This document shows positions 59,333-64,000 of a stretch of DNA of 64,000 nt, in pieces. Position 1 is the first letter of the stretch. Each line of letters opens with the position of its first letter. The position numbers were made by a program, and so were the translations under genes. The DNA lies in the NCBI RefSeq assembly GCF_025907915.1, contig NZ_JAPAAF010000001.1:310001-374000 (forward strand). The letters run 5' to 3'. The notes under the pieces were generated by a model, which made no database searches, was not told the origin of the DNA, and saw nothing but the letters and a program-made list of their open reading frames with translations. This DNA is from Gaoshiqia sediminis (GTDB lineage Bacteria; Bacteroidota; Bacteroidia; Bacteroidales; Prolixibacteraceae).

Positions 59333-62300
59333 TTAAAAATTCAGGTTAAGTCCCAGTGTGAAAGTCCGGGCTGAAGGATACCGGTATCTGTCATCATTGC
59401 CAGGTGCTAATCCTTGAACATTTACCTCAGGATCGATACCTGTATAGTTTGTAATTACTGCCAAATTAGAAACGCTACCGTAAATCCGCATGCTTTTAAC
59501 CCATTTATTTGACTTCAGATTAGGTGAAAACCCAACAGTGACATTATCAATTTTCCAGTAATCACCATCCTGAACAAAATAGCTTACATATTGTAGTTCC
59601 TGGTCGTCGGCAAGAGGGCGTTTGCCGTAAATGTCATCATAAGCTTTTTCCATGATATTCCCTCCCCCTATATTGACGGGCACTGCAAAGTTCATTTCTG
59701 CCATGTTTAAGATTTGAAAGCCAAATGCCCCTCTCATTGTGATTCCCAAATCAAATTGTTTGTAAACGATTGAGTTATTCCAATTCAAGTATGCTTTTGG
59801 TAAACCGTTCCCAAGAATCTTCTTGTCTGTTGGCTGTTGTTCCGCAATCGGTTTGGGATTGCCATCTTCTCCTTCTATTATCCAATGACCGTTTTCATCA
59901 ATATCAATCGATTTGTAGCCATAGAAATTTCCAATAGGTTCTCCTTCTTGTATCCGGTGAGTTGTTTGTTGAATTGGAGCAAGTGTATGTCCAGCATTAG
60001 CAAATCCGCTTGAAACATATTTATCATTGGATAGCGATAATAACTTACTTTTATTCGTTGAAAAATTAAAATTTGAACTCCATGTGATTTCATCTCGCTT
60101 TACCGGAAAAAAATTCAGTGAAACCTCAATACCTTTGTTTCTGATTGAACCAGCATTGGCGGTTATGGAAGAATATAAATATGGAGGAACAGGAACGGTA
60201 TAGTTCCAAATCAGATCTTTGGTATCACGATTATAGACATCAATGCTGCCGGATATGCGATCATTCAACAAGCCAAAGTCCAATCCGATATTCGTTTCTT
60301 CTTTTTTCTCCCATCGCAAATCCGGATTTGGGTTTGATCCCGGACGAAGAAGATTCACCCATTCTCCACCATAATAGCCAAAACCGCCGAAATTAATTGT
60401 GTTCAATGACAAATAGGGGCTTCCTGGTTCTGTTCCGGTTATACCGAATCCAGCTCTCAACTTCAGTGCACTTACAAAGCCTACAGCTTGCATAAAAGGT
60501 TCTTCTTTAATAGTCCAGCCAACCGTAACTGCAGGAAAGGTACCCCACTTATTATCGGCACCGAACTTTGAAGACCCTTCGTGTCTCACACTTGCTGACG
60601 CATAGTATTTCCCTTTATAGTTATAATTTAAGCGCCCAAAATAGCCCACCAACTTATACTCGCTTTGGTAAGTCGACTGAGAAGCTGTTCCGTCAGTTAA
60701 AGCTGCTCCCAAGCCCATATTGTTATAACCATAATCATCGCTCGGAAAATCATAATTGCTCATGGATGCGGATTGATAATTGGTTTGATTCCAACTGTGT
60801 CCTGCCAGGACTGTAATGTTGTGTGCATTGTTTACAACTTTACTGTATTGTGCTGTTAACTCCATCAAATCGTTTTGACTTCGGTCAGTAGATCGGGAGG
60901 CGTATCCATTTCTACCTTGAATAACCGTTGACCTGTGTTGCTTAGTTTCATAATACCCGCCAAAATGGTTGTATGTCTCACGTGATGCGAGATACTTTAT
61001 ATCTAGGCCCGCGATAGGATTGAACGTTACGGCAGAATACATTCTCAGGTTGGTAATGTTGTTCTCGCCTTCAGTCTCATTAAGAAGCGCTAATGGGTTT
61101 TCGTACATCTCCCGGGCGCTTTCGGTCCATTTACCATCTGCATCTTTTATTGGAGTCGTGGGATTGTAGATTATTGCGCTTTGATACACGCCATTGTTAT
61201 AAGGTATTCCATATTCCCGATGATAACCACTTACACTTGCATCGATTTTCAGTTTATTGTCGAACATGCGGTGAATGACATTCAGGCGCGGAAAGATCAT
61301 GTCGACCTTTGAACGTTTCACAATCCCCTCATTCGAGGTGTAATCAAAACTCGCAATGTAGCTCGTTCTACTGGATCCACCTCTTAGGTTGACACTATAG
61401 GTTTGGCTGAAGGGTGTTTGTAATATTTCATCGACCCAATCAACGTTTGCCCCCTGATCAAGCCCAGGTTTACCCATGGCGATTTTTTCACGGTATTGCT
61501 CAGCCGTCATCATTGGTAGTTTTTTTACAATCTGTTGAGTTGACAGGTAGGCATTTATTTCAATTGATGGTTCTATTTCTCCCTTACTCTTTTTTGTTGT
61601 AATCAATATTACACCATTAGTTCCCCGTGTACCATAAATAGCAGCTGCAGAACCGTCCTTTAACACGTCAATCCGTTCAATATCATTTGGTGATACTGTA
61701 TTCAGACCACCCGGGATACCATCGATTAAAATCAGAGGGCTTGTCCCTGAGCTAAGTGTTGTCACACCACGTAATATGATTTGAGAAGTAGATAAAGGAT
61801 TCGCATCAGGCGTTATAACCGCTAAGCCCGCAACCTGCCCTCTAATAAGTTGTGCAGCATCCGGGGTCGGGATCTTAATGAAGTTTTCAGATGTAACACT
61901 CGATATTGCACTAGTAACATCCTCTCTGCGTTGCGTACCATATCCAATCGCCACGACCTCTTCAATACCCAAGGTTTCTTCAGCCATAATTATATTGATG
62001 CTAGTTTTTCCTGAAACAAGGATTTCCTGTGATTTCATACCTACAAACGAAAATACCAGTGTGGCATCACTGGATACACTGGCCAGGGTGTAATTCCCAT
62101 CTGAATCAGTAATCGTTCCTTGTGTGGTACCCTTCAGCACCACGGTAACACCAGGAAGCGCAACTCCAGAGGAGTCAGTTACGCGGCCAGAGACCGTGAT
62201 TTCTTGTTGAACAGCACTTTTCGTTAAATCTGTCGAGATCGCTATTTGCCTTTTATCGATTTTATATGCGACATTTGTCCCTTCAAAAATCTTGTCAAGT

Positions 62301-62596
62301 ATTTCAGGAATCGACTCATTTTCAACCTCTATACTCACCACTTTTTCGACATCAACCGCTTTGGCGTTATAGATAAAATAAAAGGCGGTCTGATTTTCAA
62401 TCTGTCCTAACACACTCCTTATGGATGTATTTTTCAGGTTTAGGCTCAGACGGGTTTGCTGAGCGTGTGCGTTTGTAGCAAAAATTTGGACTACACTTAC
62501 CAGGATTGCAAACAATGTTAGTTTCATCGTTTTTAACAGTTTCGATCTCCACAAAAGCTTAGCCGCGGAAATCCATGAATAATGATTTTTTTTCAT
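59333..62596 (-). CDS. susC: SusC/RagA-type TonB-dependent transporter with STN domain
   Basis: A 1087-aa outer-membrane transporter. Signal peptide ending THAQQTR (~residue 47) is followed by an STN domain (~50-105), the mark of a receptor that signals to FecR, then a carboxypeptidase-like beta domain (VSGRVTDSSGVALPGV, ~135-215), a TonB box/plug (EEVVAIGYGTQRREDVTSAI, ~230), and DGIPGGL / KDGSAAAIYGTRGTNGVI and a 22-strand barrel ending in LGLNLNF. It imports oligosaccharides and, through STN, reports substrate to the FecR/sigma pair encoded just upstream. Downstream susD is 22 bp away. Confidence 0.93.
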   Translation of the reverse strand: MKKNHYSWISAAKLLWRSKLLKTMKLTLFAILVSVVQIFATNAHAQQTRLSLNLKNTSIRSVLGQIENQTAFYFIYNAKAVDVEKVVSIEVENESIPEILDKIFEGTNVAYKIDKRQIAISTDLTKSAVQQEITVSGRVTDSSGVALPGVTVVLKGTTQGTITDSDGNYTLASVSSDATLVFSFVGMKSQEILVSGKTSINIIMAEETLGIEEVVAIGYGTQRREDVTSAISSVTSENFIKIPTPDAAQLIRGQVAGLAVITPDANPLSTSQIILRGVTTLSSGTSPLILIDGIPGGLNTVSPNDIERIDVLKDGSAAAIYGTRGTNGVILITTKKSKGEIEPSIEINAYLSTQQIVKKLPMMTAEQYREKIAMGKPGLDQGANVDWVDEILQTPFSQTYSVNLRGGSSRTSYIASFDYTSNEGIVKRSKVDMIFPRLNVIHRMFDNKLKIDASVSGYHREYGIPYNNGVYQSAIIYNPTTPIKDADGKWTESAREMYENPLALLNETEGENNITNLRMYSAVTFNPIAGLDIKYLASRETYNHFGGYYETKQHRSTVIQGRNGYASRSTDRSQNDLMELTAQYSKVVNNAHNITVLAGHSWNQTNYQSASMSNYDFPSDDYGYNNMGLGAALTDGTASQSTYQSEYKLVGYFGRLNYNYKGKYYASASVRHEGSSKFGADNKWGTFPAVTVGWTIKEEPFMQAVGFVSALKLRAGFGITGTEPGSPYLSLNTINFGGFGYYGGEWVNLLRPGSNPNPDLRWEKKEETNIGLDFGLLNDRISGSIDVYNRDTKDLIWNYTVPVPPYLYSSITANAGSIRNKGIEVSLNFFPVKRDEITWSSNFNFSTNKSKLLSLSNDKYVSSGFANAGHTLAPIQQTTHRIQEGEPIGNFYGYKSIDIDENGHWIIEGEDGNPKPIAEQQPTDKKILGNGLPKAYLNWNNSIVYKQFDLGITMRGAFGFQILNMAEMNFAVPVNIGGGNIMEKAYDDIYGKRPLADDQELQYVSYFVQDGDYWKIDNVTVGFSPNLKSNKWVKSMRIYGSVSNLAVITNYTGIDPEVNVQGLAPGNDDRYRYPSARTFTLGLNLNF

Positions 62597-62676
62597 AAAT
62601 TTGTAATGATTTGAGTTTTGTAATTCAAATTGTTATGTGCACAAAGTTTAAGGAGCTAAAGCACATAAGAAACAGA

Positions 62677-62706
62677 GAAGGAGGTGTTGGTAGCATCTCC
62701 TTTTTT
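62677..62706. terminator. hairpin in the fecR-susC gap
   Basis: AAGGAGGTG (62678-62686) with CATCTCCTT (62694-62702), one G-T pair, followed by four more T on the plus strand. For fecR transcription (minus) the T tail is poor. It may weaken read-through from fecR into susC, which is expected to have its own sigma-dependent promoter. Confidence 0.35.
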
Positions 62707-62756
62707 CATCATCGTGTTATTTCATAAGCGTTTGTATTAGGTTATTACAAATATTT

Positions 62757-63764
62757 CTAGTAGAGCTTTATTATCGTTTTATTGGCGTTATCTTTACTCA
62801 GGCTATAGTTAACGTGACAAGTGTATTCAATGTAATCCAGAACTTCAACCAGATTCTCGTCTTGGAATGTTGCATTAAACGCAGGGTCATAAATGGTAGA
62901 ATCTTCAACGATGAAATCTGCGTTAAACTTTCTTTCCAATATCTTAATGACTTCATCCATTGGTGTATCTTTAAAAACTAACAATCCATTTTTCCAAGCG
63001 GTATAATCTCCTATGGATGTTTTTTTCACCCTGACCTCTTTTATCGCTGTGTCATATTCGGCTATTTCTCCAGGCTCCAGTTTATAACTGAAGGATTTGC
63101 TTTTTTCATGTTGCAATTCAACTGCTCCTGTTTCTAGGGCAACGGTTATCTTCTGGTCATCCGGGTAAGCGCTGACATTAAACTTAGTTCCCAAAACCTT
63201 CACTTTAAAATCATTAACACTAACCGTTAATGGGATTTCTTTATTCCTTTTGATGTCAAAATAGGCTTCTCCTATTAAGGATACATCACGATTGTCCCGA
63301 GAGTAGTTGTTGTTGTATGTTAACGTACTTCCTGAGTTTAACACTACAACTGAGCTGTCCGGTAAAATCACTTCAGCGATCTGTTTATACTTGGCAACTA
63401 CTGATGTGTATTTTAAGTCGGTCTCATTGCTAAATTGATTTTTCAGGTAGAATGCTAACGGTAGTGTACACAAAAACAATAGCAGAACAGCGGCGTATTT
63501 TATAAGAAGATTTGTTTTTAACCGGAATGTTTTACTTCTCGGATTTAGTCTTGCTTGTAGCTTTTTGTATGAATTTTCAATCTTGTATTCCGGCATATCC
63601 TTGGATGATGCCAGAAAGGCCCATGCTGCTTTTGCCTTGTTATATATCTTTTCACTTTCCGGATCCTTTTCGATCTCTGACAACAATTCTTCTTCACGTC
63701 CTGGCTCAATACAGCCTGCGGCAAGATTGATTATGTCCTCATTATTTTTCACATTTCGTTCCAT
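62757..63764 (-). CDS. FecR-family anti-sigma factor
   Basis: A 335-aa single-pass membrane anti-sigma factor. The N-terminal ~80 residues are cytoplasmic and helical (sigma-binding region), one membrane helix lies at ~88-110 (LIKYAAVLLLFLCTLPLAFYLKN), then the periplasmic FecR domain (YKQIAEVILPDSSVVVLNSGSTLTY, ISVN-like GTKFNVSAYPD) and the DUF4974-type end with FKDTPMDEVIKILERKF. It holds the cognate ECF sigma factor until the STN domain of susC reports substrate. Next to a partial ECF sigma gene (102 bp away). Complete. Confidence 0.9.
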   Translation of the reverse strand: MERNVKNNEDIINLAAGCIEPGREEELLSEIEKDPESEKIYNKAKAAWAFLASSKDMPEYKIENSYKKLQARLNPRSKTFRLKTNLLIKYAAVLLLFLCTLPLAFYLKNQFSNETDLKYTSVVAKYKQIAEVILPDSSVVVLNSGSTLTYNNNYSRDNRDVSLIGEAYFDIKRNKEIPLTVSVNDFKVKVLGTKFNVSAYPDDQKITVALETGAVELQHEKSKSFSYKLEPGEIAEYDTAIKEVRVKKTSIGDYTAWKNGLLVFKDTPMDEVIKILERKFNADFIVEDSTIYDPAFNATFQDENLVEVLDYIEYTCHVNYSLSKDNANKTIIKLY

Positions 63765-63866
63765 ACACTTATTATTTGCACGAAATTGAATTTACCCTAT
63801 ATGAAATTTCAAAAAAAGTTTGAATAAAAATGTAAAAACCAGTTTATTATTCTCAAAAACAGAATG

Positions 63867-64000
63867 TTATGAAATAAAAATATAGGTCACCAATGGGAGG
63901 TAATCTTTTAATGTCGATTTAAATATTTTCAGGCTTCTGGTTATATGCCCTTCTACAGCTTTGGTAGTAATATTGAGTTCTTCTGCGATTTCCCTGTTTT
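63867..64000 (-). CDS. ECF RNA polymerase sigma-70 factor, C-terminal part
   Basis: The frame continues past the right edge. The visible 44 codons encode NREIAEELNITTKAVEGHIT-type sequence, the helix-turn-helix of sigma region 4, then a short tail ending in TYIFIS and a TAA at 63867-63869. Sigma factors of this Bacteroidota group pair with FecR and STN-SusC, all three of which occur here. It would drive susC and the following PUL genes. Only the region-4 part can be judged. Confidence 0.85.
   Translation of the reverse strand, partial: NREIAEELNITTKAVEGHITRSLKIFKSTLKDYLPLVTYIFIS

Overview
The window is a chromosomal segment of a Bacteroidota, most likely a Bacteroidales or Marinilabiliales-type bacterium. 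This rests on a STN-type SusC/SusD pair under a FecR/sigma-70 regulator, a CTnDOT-like tra gene set, a TAnnTTTG-type promoter in front of tRNA-Ser, and the near absence of Shine-Dalgarno sequences. Assignment to a genus is not supported from sequence reading alone.

Region 1 (1-15,700) is core chromosome of higher G+C: the 3' end of folE, purB, an MsbA-like ABC exporter, a secreted alpha/beta hydrolase, htpG, a PLP-dependent class V aminotransferase, a lipoprotein, a TPR histidine kinase, an M49 peptidase translationally coupled to trmH, an HU gene and a tRNA-Ser. Two repeat loci lie here: a REP-like cluster (3.9-4.1 kb) and a strict 21-bp-period array (5.0-5.16 kb).

Region 2 (15.8-17.1 kb) is a boundary zone with a decayed ISL3/ISAon1-type transposase and a 19-nt tRNA 3'-end fragment next to a terminator, which looks like an integration scar. 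Region 3 (17.4-31.8 kb) is an AT-rich, single-strand defence operon: abiEi-abiEii, vsr, a 5mC methyltransferase, a NERD-nuclease/helicase, a DrmE-like protein, DrmA helicase and DrmB (DUF1998). It resembles a class 2 DISARM system without the phospholipase-D gene drmC, whose place may be taken by the NERD-helicase.

Region 4 (31.9-49.7 kb) is a CTnDOT/Bacteroidetes-type integrative conjugative element backbone: mobB and mobA with a candidate oriT, DUF3945, a PH-domain membrane protein, the coupling protein, traN-M-L-K-J-I-G-F-E, a noncoding structured stretch, a DnaC-like ATPase, a DnaD-like protein, an excisionase-type HTH protein and rteC. A 38-bp motif is repeated upstream of the tra and the replication/HTH operons. 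No integrase is visible, so the element's second end is lost or outside the window. The defence operon is most simply cargo of this element, placed between the mob genes and the tRNA scar.

Region 5 (50.5-64 kb) is a polysaccharide utilisation locus on the minus strand: ECF sigma factor (partial), FecR anti-sigma, SusC, SusD, GH127, a DUF5695 protein and a second GH127. Cell-surface import by SusCD plus two beta-L-arabinofuranosidase-family enzymes suggests an L-arabinofuranose-containing plant glycan as substrate.
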